Shown here: piece after piece, positions 34,737 through 43,743 of the stretch | Layout: each line of letters begins with the position of its first letter | How positions within the stretch are numbered: the stretch's first letter is position 1 | DNA from: Paracoccus alcaliphilus | Lineage (GTDB): Bacteria > Pseudomonadota > Alphaproteobacteria > Rhodobacterales > Rhodobacteraceae | Direction: 5' to 3' | Assembly (NCBI RefSeq): GCF_028553725.1 | Contig: NZ_CP067124.1 | Span: 1,622,001-1,686,000, forward strand | Length of the DNA stretch: 64,000 bases | Position numbers and translations under genes: made by a program | The notes under the pieces: model-generated | Told to the model about the DNA's origin: nothing | Seen by the model: only the letters and a program-made list of their open reading frames with translations | Database searches by the model: none

Positions 34737-35527
34737 GCGCGGATCCGCGTCTCGATCTGCGGATCGAGGCTGGTATCGCGCGACTGACGATCCGCCGCCC
34801 GGACAAGCTGAACGCGCTGGATGCGGAGATGGTGGAGGCGCTGCTGCCGCTCTGCCGCCGGATCGAGCGATCCGATGCGCGGGTGGTGATCCTGACCGGC
34901 GAGGGTGGGCGGTCCTTTTGCGCCGGTGGCGACATTGCCGCATGGTCGCAACTGTCGCCCGAGGATTTCAGCCGCCGCTGGCTGCGAGATGGTCATGCGG
35001 CTTTCGACGCGCTGACGCGGCTTGCGCAGCCGGTGATCGCGGTGCTGAATGGCCATTGTCTGGGCGGTGGGCTGGAACTGGCCGCTTGCGCCGATTACCG
35101 GCTGGCCGAGGCGCATGTGCGGATCGGATTGCCCGAAACCTCGCTTGGCATCATCCCCGGCTGGTCGGGCACGCAACGGGCGGTGCGCCGCTTCGGTGCC
35201 GGGCCGGTGCGCCGGATGGCGCTGTTCGGCGAGGTTTTCGGCGCCGATGAGGCGCAGCGCCTTGGGCTGGTGGATCGCGTCGTTCCGACCGGCGAAGGCA
35301 TGGCCGCCGCCAAGGCGCTGGCCGCGCAGGTGATCGCCCGCGCCCCGCGCGCGACCGAGATCACCAAGATGCTGATCAATGCCGCCGAGGGCGAGGAACG
35401 CGAGCGTGTGCTGGAGGCGCTGGCCGGAAGCGTGGCCGCCGCATCCGACGACCTGCGCGAAGGGCTTGCGGCGTTCCGCGAAAAACGCTCTGCAAGGTTC
35501 GGGGAAATGGGCTCGTCGCGGGCCTGA
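34733..35527 (+). CDS. Enoyl-CoA hydratase/isomerase-family protein
   Basis: A 264-residue crotonase-fold protein. GTG at 34733 overlaps the CoA-transferase stop (GTGA). It has the oxyanion-hole segments FCAGGDIAAW and NGHCLGGGLELAACADYR, and the Glu-containing loop GLPETSLGIIPGWSGTQR. It probably hydrates an enoyl-CoA made by the acyl-CoA dehydrogenase at 38.0 kb, or removes water from a hydroxyacyl-CoA. No thiolase gene is found in the locus, so the chain is not shortened by classical thiolysis here. Confidence 0.87.
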   Translation: MSADPRLDLRIEAGIARLTIRRPDKLNALDAEMVEALLPLCRRIERSDARVVILTGEGGRSFCAGGDIAAWSQLSPEDFSRRWLRDGHAAFDALTRLAQPVIAVLNGHCLGGGLELAACADYRLAEAHVRIGLPETSLGIIPGWSGTQRAVRRFGAGPVRRMALFGEVFGADEAQRLGLVDRVVPTGEGMAAAKALAAQVIARAPRATEITKMLINAAEGEERERVLEALAGSVAAASDDLREGLAAFREKRSARFGEMGSSRA

Positions 35528-35551
35528 GGGGACAGTTTGGAAGGGGACAGG

Positions 35552-36811
35552 ATGACGGCTGAGGATCGCGATTTCCTCACGGCGCTTTTCGATGCGGCGG
35601 TGGCTGCCGCCGATCCCGAGATCGCGCTGCGGGCCTGCCTGCCGGCGCGTCCCAAGGGGCGCACGGTGGTGATCGGCGCGGGCAAGGGGGCCGCGCAACT
35701 GGCGGCGGCGTTTGAACGGCTTTGGGACGGGCCGGTCGAGGGCGTGGTGGTCACGCGCTATGGCTATGGCTGCGAAACACGCAGCATCCGCGTGCTGGAG
35801 GCGGCCCATCCGGTGCCCGATGCGGCGGGGCTTGCGGCGACCGAGGCGCTGTTCGAGGCCGTCGGCGGCTTGACCGAGGACGATCTGGTCGTCGCGCTGG
35901 TCTGCGGCGGTGGTTCGGCCCTGCTGCCGGCGCCGCCCGAGGGACTGGCGCTGGAGGACGAGATCGAGCTGAACCGCATCCTGCTGGCCAGCGGCGCGCC
36001 GATCTCGGTCATGAACGCGATCCGCAAGCAGGTCTCGCGCATCAAGGGTGGCAGGCTGGCCGCTGCTGCCCATCCCGCGCGGGTGGTGTCGCTGGTCGTG
36101 TCGGACGTGCCGGGCGATGATCCGGCGCAGGTGGCGTCGGGTCCGACGGTACCGGATGCGGCGACGCGCGAGGATGCGCGCCGCCTGCTGGACAACTGGC
36201 GGATCGAATTGCCCGCGTCCCTGCGCGACTGGTTCGCGGGCGACGACGGCCAGCCGCCGCAGCCCGATGATCCGGTCTTCGCCCGCCATGAGGTGCGGCT
36301 GATCGCATCGGCCCGGCTGTCGCTTGAGGCCGCTGCCGCCAGGGCCGAAGCCGCAGGCATCCCGGCCGTCATCTTGTCGGATGCGATCGAGGGCGAGGCT
36401 CGCGATGTGGCCCATGTCCATGCCGCCATCGCGCGCGAGATCGCGACGCGCGACCGCCCCTTTGCCCGGCCCGTGGTGATCCTGTCAGGGGGCGAGACCA
36501 CCGTGACCCTTCGCGGCAAGGGTCGCGGCGGGCGCAACAGCGAGTTCCTTCTGGGGCTGGCTCTGGGCATCGAGGGGCTGCCGGTCTCGGCGCTGGCTGC
36601 CGATACCGATGGCATCGACGGCTCCGAGGACAATGCCGGCGCCTTCGCCGATGGCAACAGCATGGCGCGGCTGCGGGCACTGGGTAGCGATCCGATGGCG
36701 ATGCTGGCCGGAAACGACGCCTGGTCGGCCTTCGAGAAACTGGGTGATCTGTTCAGCCCCGGCCCGACCGGTACGAATGTGAATGACTTCCGCGCCATCC
36801 TGATCCGCTGA
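35552..36811 (+). CDS. Glycerate 2-kinase (MOFRL family)
   Basis: A 419-residue protein with a DUF4147 N-terminal domain ([36 protein letters not shown]) and a C-terminal MOFRL domain ([44 protein letters not shown]). These ATP-dependent kinases make 2-phosphoglycerate from glycerate; the family was earlier annotated as hydroxypyruvate reductase. Its inclusion in the operon suggests that glycerate is a product of the pathway and enters lower glycolysis. ATG at 35552 follows AAGGGGACAGG. Confidence 0.87.
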   Translation: MTAEDRDFLTALFDAAVAAADPEIALRACLPARPKGRTVVIGAGKGAAQLAAAFERLWDGPVEGVVVTRYGYGCETRSIRVLEAAHPVPDAAGLAATEALFEAVGGLTEDDLVVALVCGGGSALLPAPPEGLALEDEIELNRILLASGAPISVMNAIRKQVSRIKGGRLAAAAHPARVVSLVVSDVPGDDPAQVASGPTVPDAATREDARRLLDNWRIELPASLRDWFAGDDGQPPQPDDPVFARHEVRLIASARLSLEAAAARAEAAGIPAVILSDAIEGEARDVAHVHAAIAREIATRDRPFARPVVILSGGETTVTLRGKGRGGRNSEFLLGLALGIEGLPVSALAADTDGIDGSEDNAGAFADGNSMARLRALGSDPMAMLAGNDAWSAFEKLGDLFSPGPTGTNVNDFRAILIR

Positions 36812-36821
36812 GGTCGAAGAA

Positions 36822-36848
36822 AAGGCGGCAGGGTCATCTCGCCGCCTT
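36822..36848 (-). terminator. Terminator between glycerate kinase and second AKR gene
   Basis: A stem AAGGCGGC / GCCGCCTT lies between two convergent genes. On the minus strand it is followed by TTTTCTTC, so it fits a rho-independent terminator for the AKR gene; it may stop the rightward transcript as well. Confidence 0.65.
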
Positions 36849-36856
36849 GGTCGTGT

Positions 36857-37873
36857 TTACGCAGGCACCGGCGCGTCCCCGCGCAGCAGGCCCTTGTCCT
36901 TTAGCGCCTGCCAGAACGCGGCCGGGATCGGGTGATTCATCCATGCAAGGTTCTGCTCCAACTGCTGAACGGTCCGCGTGCCTGCGCAGAAGGACGGCAC
37001 CGCCGGATGCGCCACGACGAATTGCAGCGCCGCAGCGGGCAGCGGCACCTCGTATTCGGCGCAGACTGCCTCGATCTTCGTCACCCGATCCATGATCTCG
37101 GCCGGGGCGGGGACATAGTTGTATTTCGCCCCCGGCTTCGCGCCCGTCGCCAGAATGCCCGAGTTGAAGCCGCCGCCGACGACCACCGCCGCGCCGCGTT
37201 CCTCGCAAAGCGGCAGGAACTCGTCCAGCGCATCCTGCTCCAGCAGGGTATAGCGCCCGGCCAGCAGGAAGCAGTCGAAATCGCGCTGTTTCAGCGCCTC
37301 ATGGCAGACCTGCCATTCGTTCACGCCGACGCCGATGGCCGCGACCACCCTTTCGTCGCGCAGCCGTTCCAGCGCCTTCCAGCAGCCATCCATCGCCTGC
37401 CGGAAGACCTCGGGCTGTTCGGCGCCGCGCGTATAGACGTCGATGTCGTGGATGAACAGGATGTCGATCCGCTCCAGCGCCAGCCGTTGCAGGCTGTCCT
37501 CGAAGGCGCGCATGGTGCCGTCATAGCTATAGTCGAATTCGGACCGGAAGGGCGCCGCATTGACCCAGGGCGCAAAGTCGATGCTGTCGCGCCGCGCCGG
37601 GCGCAGCAGGCGGCCCACCTTTGAGGACAGCACGAAATCGTCGCGGTTGCGCCAGCGCAACGCCTCGGACGTGCGCAGCTCGGACAGGCCGTGGCCATAC
37701 ATCGGCGCGGTGTCGAAATAGCGCACGCCCGCATCCCAGGCATGATCGAACATCGCGCGCGAGGTCTGGTCGTCGATTTCGCGGAAAATATTGCCGACGG
37801 GCGCGGTGCCGAAGGCGAAGCCGGTCACCTCCAGATCCGTGCGACCGAACTTGCGTTTTTCGGATGGTTTCAT
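36857..37873 (-). CDS. Aldo/keto reductase, D-threo-aldose 1-dehydrogenase-like
   Basis: A 338-residue AKR with D54 (YFDTAP), Y59 (MYGHG), a Lys in SSKVGRLL and a His in LFIHDID. This subgroup includes L-fucose/D-threo-aldose 1-dehydrogenases, which oxidise the anomeric carbon of a sugar to a lactone. ATG at 37873 follows GAGGGGGAA; the longer frame from 37915 would read through the operator and is unlikely. It is a single-gene unit of the regulon. A sugar dehydrogenase here argues that the substrate or an intermediate is an aldose. Confidence 0.82.
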   Translation of the reverse strand: MKPSEKRKFGRTDLEVTGFAFGTAPVGNIFREIDDQTSRAMFDHAWDAGVRYFDTAPMYGHGLSELRTSEALRWRNRDDFVLSSKVGRLLRPARRDSIDFAPWVNAAPFRSEFDYSYDGTMRAFEDSLQRLALERIDILFIHDIDVYTRGAEQPEVFRQAMDGCWKALERLRDERVVAAIGVGVNEWQVCHEALKQRDFDCFLLAGRYTLLEQDALDEFLPLCEERGAAVVVGGGFNSGILATGAKPGAKYNYVPAPAEIMDRVTKIEAVCAEYEVPLPAAALQFVVAHPAVPSFCAGTRTVQQLEQNLAWMNHPIPAAFWQALKDKGLLRGDAPVPA

Positions 37874-37890
37874 CGGTTCCCCCTCCTTAA

Positions 37891-37906
37891 GTAACCAATT
37901 AGTTAT
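37891..37906 (-). promoter_or_regulatory. TetR-type operator before the second AKR gene
   Basis: GTAACCAATTAGTTAT, an almost perfect palindrome of the regulon consensus, lies 18 bp upstream of the AKR start codon. It should overlap the promoter or early transcribed region. Confidence 0.6.
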
Positions 37907-37967
37907 GATTGGCACGATTCCACATCGCCTATCAAGCAGATTCCCGCAGGGTCCGCGGTTTTCCGGC

Positions 37968-38011
37968 TTGACGGCCGAAAGCCGTTTCGATTAAAGTAAC
38001 TGGATAGTTAC
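37968..38011 (+). promoter_or_regulatory. Promoter with TetR-type operator, acyl-CoA dehydrogenase operon
   Basis: TTGACG (37968-37973) and TTAAAG (37991-37996) are 17 bp apart. The operator GTAACTGGATAGTTAC (37996-38011) begins on the last base of the -10 box. This is the best match to a symmetric 16-bp operator in the locus. Confidence 0.68.
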
Positions 38012-38031
38012 ATGCCGGGAGGGGATTCGAG

Positions 38032-39174
38032 ATGTATCTGAACGAGACCCAGCTGCAGGTGCGCGACATGGCCCGCGCATTCGCCGATGAGGTCATCCGG
38101 CCCGCAGCCGAGGCGCTGGACCGCGAAGAACGTTTTGCCGCCGAGATCTTTGACGAGATGGCGAAGCTGGGCCTGTTCGGCATCGGCGTGCCGGATGAGA
38201 TGGGCGGGCCGGGCTTCGACACGCTGACCTATGCCGTGGTGATGGAGGAATTGTCGCGCGGCTATGCCAGCGTCGCCGACCAATGTGGGCTGCTGGAGCT
38301 GATCTCGTCCCTGCTGGTGCGCCACGGCACGGATGCGCAGCGCAAGCTGCTGCCCGAGATCCTGGCGATGCGCCAGAAGGTCGCCTATTGCATCACCGAA
38401 CCCGACGCGGGGACCGATGTGTCCGGCATCCGCACCACGGCGGTGCGCGATGGCGACGGCTGGGTGCTGAACGGCGGCAAGATCTGGATCCACAATGCGC
38501 CGGTCGCGGATCTAGGCTTCGTGCTGGCCCGCACCGACAAGGAAGCAGGCAATCGCGGCATGTCGATCTTCATCGTCGATCTGCACGCGGCGGGGGTCGA
38601 GCGCGGCCCCAAGGAACACAAGATGGGCCAGCGCGCCAGCCAGGTGGGCGCGCTGAACTTCACCGATGTGCGGCTGGGTGCCGACGCATTGCTGGGCGAC
38701 CAGAATCGCGGCTTCCACATGATGATGAGCGTGCTGGACAAGGGGCGCGTCGGCATTGCCGCGCTGGCGGTCGGTATCGGGCAGGCGGGGCTGGAGGCCG
38801 CGCTGGAATATGCCGGGACGCGCAAGCAGTTCGGCAAGCAGATCGCCGAGTTCCAGGGCGTGCAGTGGCTGCTGGCCGACATGGCCAAGGATATCGAGGC
38901 CGCGCGGCTGCTGGTTCATTCCGCCGCTAGCAAGATCGACAACGGGCAGGATGCCACCAAGGCCTGCTCGATGGCGAAATGCTTTGCCGGCGACATGGCG
39001 GTGGCGCGCACGGCGGATGCGGTGCAGGTCTTTGGCGGCTCGGGCTATATCCGGGGCTTCGAGGTCGAGCGGCTGTATCGCGACGCCAAGATCACCCAGA
39101 TCTATGAGGGCACGAACCAGATCCAGCGCATGATCATTGCCCGCGAATTGCTGAAGAAAGGCGCGCAGGCATGA
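38032..39174 (+). CDS. Acyl-CoA dehydrogenase
   Basis: A 380-residue flavoprotein of usual length. The FAD and substrate segments YCITEPDAGTDVSGIRT and WIHNAPVADLGFVLART are present, as is the catalytic Glu in the C-terminal IYEGTNQIQRMIIAREL. It introduces a double bond into an acyl-CoA and passes electrons to ETF, which is encoded in the same direction 2.8 kb downstream. Together with the CoA-transferase and the hydratase it forms a partial beta-oxidation module. Its start lies 20 bp after the operator. Confidence 0.9.
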   Translation: MYLNETQLQVRDMARAFADEVIRPAAEALDREERFAAEIFDEMAKLGLFGIGVPDEMGGPGFDTLTYAVVMEELSRGYASVADQCGLLELISSLLVRHGTDAQRKLLPEILAMRQKVAYCITEPDAGTDVSGIRTTAVRDGDGWVLNGGKIWIHNAPVADLGFVLARTDKEAGNRGMSIFIVDLHAAGVERGPKEHKMGQRASQVGALNFTDVRLGADALLGDQNRGFHMMMSVLDKGRVGIAALAVGIGQAGLEAALEYAGTRKQFGKQIAEFQGVQWLLADMAKDIEAARLLVHSAASKIDNGQDATKACSMAKCFAGDMAVARTADAVQVFGGSGYIRGFEVERLYRDAKITQIYEGTNQIQRMIIARELLKKGAQA

Positions 39175-39938
39175 GACAGGTCGCCCTTGTCACTGGCTCG
39201 TCCCGAGGGATCGGCCTGGCCGCCGCCGAGGCGCTGGCCCGCGAAGGTTTCGCCATTGCCGTGAATGGTCCCGCCGATGACGCGGAATTGCGCGCGGTGG
39301 TCGAACACATCGCCGCGCTTGGCGTGCCGGTCGTCGCTGCGCCCTTCGACGTGACCGACATCGCCGGCCATGACGCGGCCCTGCAACGGATCGAGGATGC
39401 GATTGGCCCCCTGACCACGCTGGTCAACAACGCGGGCGTGGGTGTGTTGCAACGCGGCGACCTGCTGGAAGTCAGCGAAGCAAGCTGGGACCGCTGCCTG
39501 ACCGTCAACAGCAAGGCGATGTTCTTCCTGTCGCAAGCCTTCGCCCGCCGCCTGCTGGCGCGGGACCGCGCCCCGACGCTGTTCCACGCCATCGTCAACG
39601 TCACCTCGTCCAACGCGGTGGCGGTGGCGGTGCAGCGGTCGGAATATTGCGCCTCCAAGGCCGCCGCCGCGATGGTGTCCAAGGCCTTGGCCGTCAGGCT
39701 CGGGCCGGAGAACATCGCCGTCTATGACGTGCAGCCCGGCCTGATCGCGACCGAGATGACCGCTCCCGTGATCGACGCCTATCGCCAGCGCGCGGAAGAA
39801 GGGCTGACCCTGTTCCCCCGCGTCGGCCAGCCCGCCGACATGGGCGCCATCATCGCATCGCTGGCCTCGGGCCGGCTTCCCTATACCACGGGACAGGCGA
39901 TCTCGGCCGATGCCGGGATGCTGGTTCCGCGTTTCTGA
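39171..39938 (+). CDS. SDR-family oxidoreductase (second of the locus)
   Basis: A 255-residue short-chain dehydrogenase with TGSSRGIG near residue 8, NNAGVG near residue 86, a Ser in NVTSSNAVA and the Tyr-Lys pair in YCASK. ATG at 39171 overlaps the acyl-CoA dehydrogenase stop. It resembles the SDR at 17.6 kb, with the same EYC(V/A)SKAA and GLTL(S/F)PRVG(R/Q)P segments, so the two are probably diverged paralogues acting on related intermediates. Next to acyl-CoA enzymes, it could oxidise a 3-hydroxyacyl-CoA. Confidence 0.86.
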   Translation: MRQVALVTGSSRGIGLAAAEALAREGFAIAVNGPADDAELRAVVEHIAALGVPVVAAPFDVTDIAGHDAALQRIEDAIGPLTTLVNNAGVGVLQRGDLLEVSEASWDRCLTVNSKAMFFLSQAFARRLLARDRAPTLFHAIVNVTSSNAVAVAVQRSEYCASKAAAAMVSKALAVRLGPENIAVYDVQPGLIATEMTAPVIDAYRQRAEEGLTLFPRVGQPADMGAIIASLASGRLPYTTGQAISADAGMLVPRF

Positions 39939-39949
39939 AAGCTGCTGTC

Positions 39950-41098
39950 ATGAAAATCGCACTTCCCGACACGCAAGGCCGCATGGCCGACTATACGCTG
40001 ACCGGCACCCCCATCGCGCAGGCCGTGCTGCCCGCGAACCCGGCCCGCATCGTCTATTCCGCCGCCCATGTGGTGGCCGATCCCTTCACTGACAACGACC
40101 CTTCGGGGCGCGCGGCGGTGGACTGGGACAAGACGATGGAGTTCCGCCGCTATCTGGCCAGCCTTGGCCTTGGCATCGCCGAGGCGATGGATACCGCGCA
40201 ACGCGGCATGGGGCTCGACTGGCCCGGCGCGCTGGAGCTGATCCGCCGGACCAGGGCCGAACTGCCCGACGCGCTGGTCGGCAATGGCTGCGGCACCGAT
40301 CATCTGGATCCCGCCGATGCGAAGACGCTGGACGACGTGATCCGCGCCTATCTGGAGCAGGTCGAGGCGATCCAGGCCGTCGGCGGCCGCATCGTGCTGA
40401 TGGCCAGCCGCGCGCTGGCCCGCGTCGCGACCCGCCCCGAGGATTACCTGCATGTCTACGCACAGGTGCTGTCGGCCTGCGACCAGCCGGTGATCCTGCA
40501 CTGGCTGGGCGAGATGTTCGACCCCGCGCTGGCCGGTTACTGGGGCAGCTCGGATTTCGACGCCACGCTGGAGACCGTGCTGGCGGTGATCGAACAGAAC
40601 ATCGCCAAGGTGGACGGCATCAAGATGTCGCTTCTGGACAAGGACAAGGAGATCACCCTGCGCCGCCGCCTGCCTGCGGGCGTGAAGATGTATACCGGCG
40701 ACGATTTCAACTATCCCGAACTGATCGAGGGCGACGATCAGGGCTACAGCCACGCCCTGCTGGGTATCTTCGATCCGCTGGCCCCCGCCGCCGCCTTTGC
40801 GGTGAACAAGCTGGCCGAGGGCGACAATGCCGCCTTCCGCGCCACGCTGGACCCGACCGTGCCGCTGGCGCGCACGATCTTTCGCGCGCCGACGCAGTAT
40901 TACAAGACCGGCGTGGTGTTCCTGGCCTGGCTCAACGGCTTCCAGGATCATTTCATCATGCTGAACGGCCATCACGCCATGCGGCCCTTGCCCTACTTCA
41001 CCGAGGTCTTCCGCCAGTCGGATGCCTGCGGGTTGCTGCGCGATCCCGAACTGGCGGTGCGGCGGATGAAATCGCTGCTGGCCGTCTACGGCGCCTGA
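39950..41098 (+). CDS. DUF993 family protein, dihydrodipicolinate synthase-like aldolase
   Basis: A 382-residue protein of the DUF993 family, related to the dihydrodipicolinate synthase/N-acetylneuraminate lyase barrel. Recognisable segments are PARIVYSAAHVVADPF, LVGNGCGTDHLDP and KVDGIKMSLLDKDKE, where the Lys is a candidate Schiff-base residue. Function in the family is poorly known. Given the lack of a thiolase, a retro-aldol cleavage of the oxidised CoA or free-acid intermediate is a reasonable guess. It is followed after three bases by a TIM-barrel isomerase-like gene, a pairing that suggests consecutive steps. Confidence 0.75.
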   Translation: MKIALPDTQGRMADYTLTGTPIAQAVLPANPARIVYSAAHVVADPFTDNDPSGRAAVDWDKTMEFRRYLASLGLGIAEAMDTAQRGMGLDWPGALELIRRTRAELPDALVGNGCGTDHLDPADAKTLDDVIRAYLEQVEAIQAVGGRIVLMASRALARVATRPEDYLHVYAQVLSACDQPVILHWLGEMFDPALAGYWGSSDFDATLETVLAVIEQNIAKVDGIKMSLLDKDKEITLRRRLPAGVKMYTGDDFNYPELIEGDDQGYSHALLGIFDPLAPAAAFAVNKLAEGDNAAFRATLDPTVPLARTIFRAPTQYYKTGVVFLAWLNGFQDHFIMLNGHHAMRPLPYFTEVFRQSDACGLLRDPELAVRRMKSLLAVYGA

Positions 41099-41101
41099 CC
41101 C

Positions 41102-41959
41102 ATGCGCGACTTCAGCCGTGACATCTCCGCGCTGGCGCTGAACACCGCGACCCTCGGCCATAATGTCGAGGGCGCCGGCGCCGGCTGGTCGCCCGAGCGC
41201 ACCATCGACGCCTGCGCCGAGCGCGGCTATGGCGGCATCGTCTTCTGGCGGCGCGAGATCGGCGCGCGGGCGGCCCGGATTGCCGCCCATGCCCGCGCCG
41301 CCGGGCTGACGGTGGCGGGCCTCTGCCGGACGCCCTTCCTCGTCGGCCCGCTGGCGCCGCAGGGCAGGCAGGCGGTGATGGACGATGTACATGCCTTGAT
41401 CGACATGGCGGCGGAACTGGGCGCGCCGGTCCTGACCATCGTCACCGGCGGGGTTCAGCCCGGAACGCGCGGCGTCACCGACAGCCTGCGCCTGGTGACC
41501 GACCGTGTGGCCGAGGCCGCCCCCTACGCCGCCTCGCGCGGCGTCAGGCTGGCGCTCGAGCCGCTGAACCCGGTCTATGGCGGCGACCGCTCCTGCCTGA
41601 CCACCCTGCGCGACGCGCTGGACATCTGCGATGCCGTCGGCGCGCCCAATCTCGGCGTGGCGGTCGATGTCTATCATGTCTGGTGGGACACCGACCTGCC
41701 GCGCCAGCTGGCCCGCGCGGGCGACCGTATCCTCGGCTATCATCTCTGCGACTGGCTGGCCGATACCTCGGATGTGCTGCTGGATCGCGGCATGATGGGC
41801 GACGGCGTGGCCGATCTGAAGGCCATCCGCTCCGCGGTCGAGGCGGCGGGCTATGAAGGTCTCTGCGAGGTTGAAATCTTCTCGGCAGACGATTGGTGGA
41901 AGCGCGATCCAGCCGAGGTGCTGGATATGATCGTCACGCGTTTTCGGTCAGTTTGCTGA
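41102..41959 (+). CDS. Sugar phosphate isomerase/epimerase-like TIM-barrel protein
   Basis: A 285-residue protein of the xylose isomerase-like TIM-barrel (AP_endonuc_2) family. Metal-binding residues of the type E, D, H, E are visible in LALEPLNPVYG, NLGVAVDVYHVWWD, YHLCDWL and CEVEIFS. Members isomerise or epimerise free sugars, keto acids and inositol derivatives, and some are decarboxylases or lyases. The gene is coupled to the DUF993 gene and separated from etfB by only 19 bp. Confidence 0.8.
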   Translation: MRDFSRDISALALNTATLGHNVEGAGAGWSPERTIDACAERGYGGIVFWRREIGARAARIAAHARAAGLTVAGLCRTPFLVGPLAPQGRQAVMDDVHALIDMAAELGAPVLTIVTGGVQPGTRGVTDSLRLVTDRVAEAAPYAASRGVRLALEPLNPVYGGDRSCLTTLRDALDICDAVGAPNLGVAVDVYHVWWDTDLPRQLARAGDRILGYHLCDWLADTSDVLLDRGMMGDGVADLKAIRSAVEAAGYEGLCEVEIFSADDWWKRDPAEVLDMIVTRFRSVC

Positions 41960-41978
41960 TCTGTAACTGGAGGAAATC

Positions 41979-42737
41979 ATGAAGGTTCTCGTGCCGGTCA
42001 AGCGAGTGATCGACTACAACGTTAAGGCTCGGGTCAAGGCTGATGGGTCCGGTGTCGATCTTGCGAACGTCAAGATGTCGATGAACCCGTTTGACGAGAT
42101 CGCGGTGGAAGAGGCGATCCGGCTGAAGGAAAAGGGCGTCGCGGAAGAGGTGATCGCGGTTTCCATCGGTGTCAAACAGGCGGCCGAGACGCTGCGCACG
42201 GCGCTGGCGATGGGCGCGGACCGGGCGATTCTGGTCGTGGCTGCCGATGACGTACATCAGGATATCGAGCCGCTGGCGGTGGCCAAGATCCTCGCCAAGG
42301 TCGTGGAAGCCGAAGCCCCGGGCCTCGTGATCGCCGGCAAGCAGGCGATCGACAACGACATGAACGCCACCGGCCAGATGCTCTCGGCGCTGCTGGGCTG
42401 GAGCCAGGCGGCCTTTGCCAGCAAGATCGAGATCGAGGGCGAGGCGGCGAAAGTCACCCGCGAGGTCGATGGCGGGTTGCAGACCATCGAGGTGAAACTG
42501 CCCGCCATCGTCACCGCCGATCTGCGCCTGAACGAGCCGCGCTATGCCAGCCTGCCCAACATCATGAAGGCGAAGAAGAAGCCGCTCGATGAAAAGACCG
42601 CCGCCGATTACGGCGTCGATGTAAGCCCGCGTCTGGAGATCGTCTCCACCCGCGAGCCCGAGGGCCGCAAGGCCGGCATCAAGGTCGGCTCGGTGGATGA
42701 ACTGGTCGGCAAACTGAAAGAAGCGGGGGTGATCTGA
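41979..42737 (+). CDS. etfB: Electron transfer flavoprotein subunit beta
   Basis: A 252-residue EtfB of normal length: [16 protein letters not shown] at the N-terminus, then [18 protein letters not shown], and the signature region [25 protein letters not shown]. It binds AMP and, with EtfA, carries electrons from acyl-CoA dehydrogenases to ETF-ubiquinone oxidoreductase. ATG at 41979 follows GGAGGAAATC. Its place behind the acyl-CoA dehydrogenase operon suggests co-transcription. Confidence 0.95.
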   Translation: MKVLVPVKRVIDYNVKARVKADGSGVDLANVKMSMNPFDEIAVEEAIRLKEKGVAEEVIAVSIGVKQAAETLRTALAMGADRAILVVAADDVHQDIEPLAVAKILAKVVEAEAPGLVIAGKQAIDNDMNATGQMLSALLGWSQAAFASKIEIEGEAAKVTREVDGGLQTIEVKLPAIVTADLRLNEPRYASLPNIMKAKKKPLDEKTAADYGVDVSPRLEIVSTREPEGRKAGIKVGSVDELVGKLKEAGVI

Positions 42738-43663
42738 TGGCTGTTCTGCTGCTTGGAGAAGTCACGAATGGCGTGCTGAACCGCGACGCCACGGCGAAGA
42801 CGGTAGCTGCGGTGACGGCGCTTGGCGAGGTGACGGTGCTCTGCGCCGGGGCCTCGGCGCGCGATGCCGCCACCGAGGCCGCGACGATCGAGGGCGTCGC
42901 GAAGGTGCTGGTGGCCGAGGATGCGCGCTATGGCCACCGTCTGGCCGAACCCACAGCCGCGCTGCTGGTCAGCCTTGCGGGCGATTACGACCACATCGTC
43001 GCCCCCGCCACGACCGATGCGAAAAACGTCATGCCGCGTGTGGCGGCGCTGCTGGATGCGATGATCATCTCGGACGCCTCGAAAATCGTCGATGCCGAGA
43101 CGTTCGAGCGCCCGGTCTATGCCGGCAACGCCATCCAGGTGGTGAAATCGCGCGATGCCAAGAAGGTGCTGACCATCCGCGTGGCCAGCTTCGACGCGGC
43201 CCCCGATGGCGGCAACGCCCCGGTCTCGGATGCCGCACTGGCCGATGACCCCGCCCTGTCGAAATGGGTGGGCGACGAGGTCGCGGCCTCGGACCGCCCC
43301 GAACTGACCTCGGCGGGCCGGGTGGTCTCGGGCGGTCGCGGTGTAGGTTCCAAGGAACAGTTCGCGATCATCGAGGCTTTGGCCGACAAGCTGGGTGCCG
43401 CGGTCGGCGCCTCCCGCGCGGCGGTGGACAGCGGTTACGCCCCGAACGACTGGCAGGTCGGCCAGACCGGCAAGGTGGTCGCTCCCGAGCTTTACGTGGC
43501 GGTGGGCATCTCTGGCGCCATCCAGCACCTCGCCGGCATGAAGGACAGCAAGGTGATCGTCGCCATCAACAAGGACGAGGAAGCCCCCATCTTCCAGATC
43601 GCCGATTACGGCCTCGTCGGTGACCTCTTCACAACCGTCCCGGAACTCACCGAAAAACTCTGA
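42737..43663 (+). CDS. etfA: Electron transfer flavoprotein subunit alpha
   Basis: A 308-residue EtfA with the C-terminal FAD-binding domain: [21 protein letters not shown], then [22 protein letters not shown], then [23 protein letters not shown] at 42737 overlaps the etfB stop by one base. The protein holds the FAD of the heterodimer. Whether this is the only ETF of the genome or a dedicated extra copy cannot be decided from the window; its place within a possible island makes the latter possible. Confidence 0.95.
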   Translation: MAVLLLGEVTNGVLNRDATAKTVAAVTALGEVTVLCAGASARDAATEAATIEGVAKVLVAEDARYGHRLAEPTAALLVSLAGDYDHIVAPATTDAKNVMPRVAALLDAMIISDASKIVDAETFERPVYAGNAIQVVKSRDAKKVLTIRVASFDAAPDGGNAPVSDAALADDPALSKWVGDEVAASDRPELTSAGRVVSGGRGVGSKEQFAIIEALADKLGAAVGASRAAVDSGYAPNDWQVGQTGKVVAPELYVAVGISGAIQHLAGMKDSKVIVAINKDEEAPIFQIADYGLVGDLFTTVPELTEKL

Positions 43664-43743
43664 CGGCTTCTTCATTGAACATTTTCTGCAGGGCCTTGGT
43701 GCGTTGTTAATCCGCCGCTATAGGGGAGATTGAGCGCACTGGT

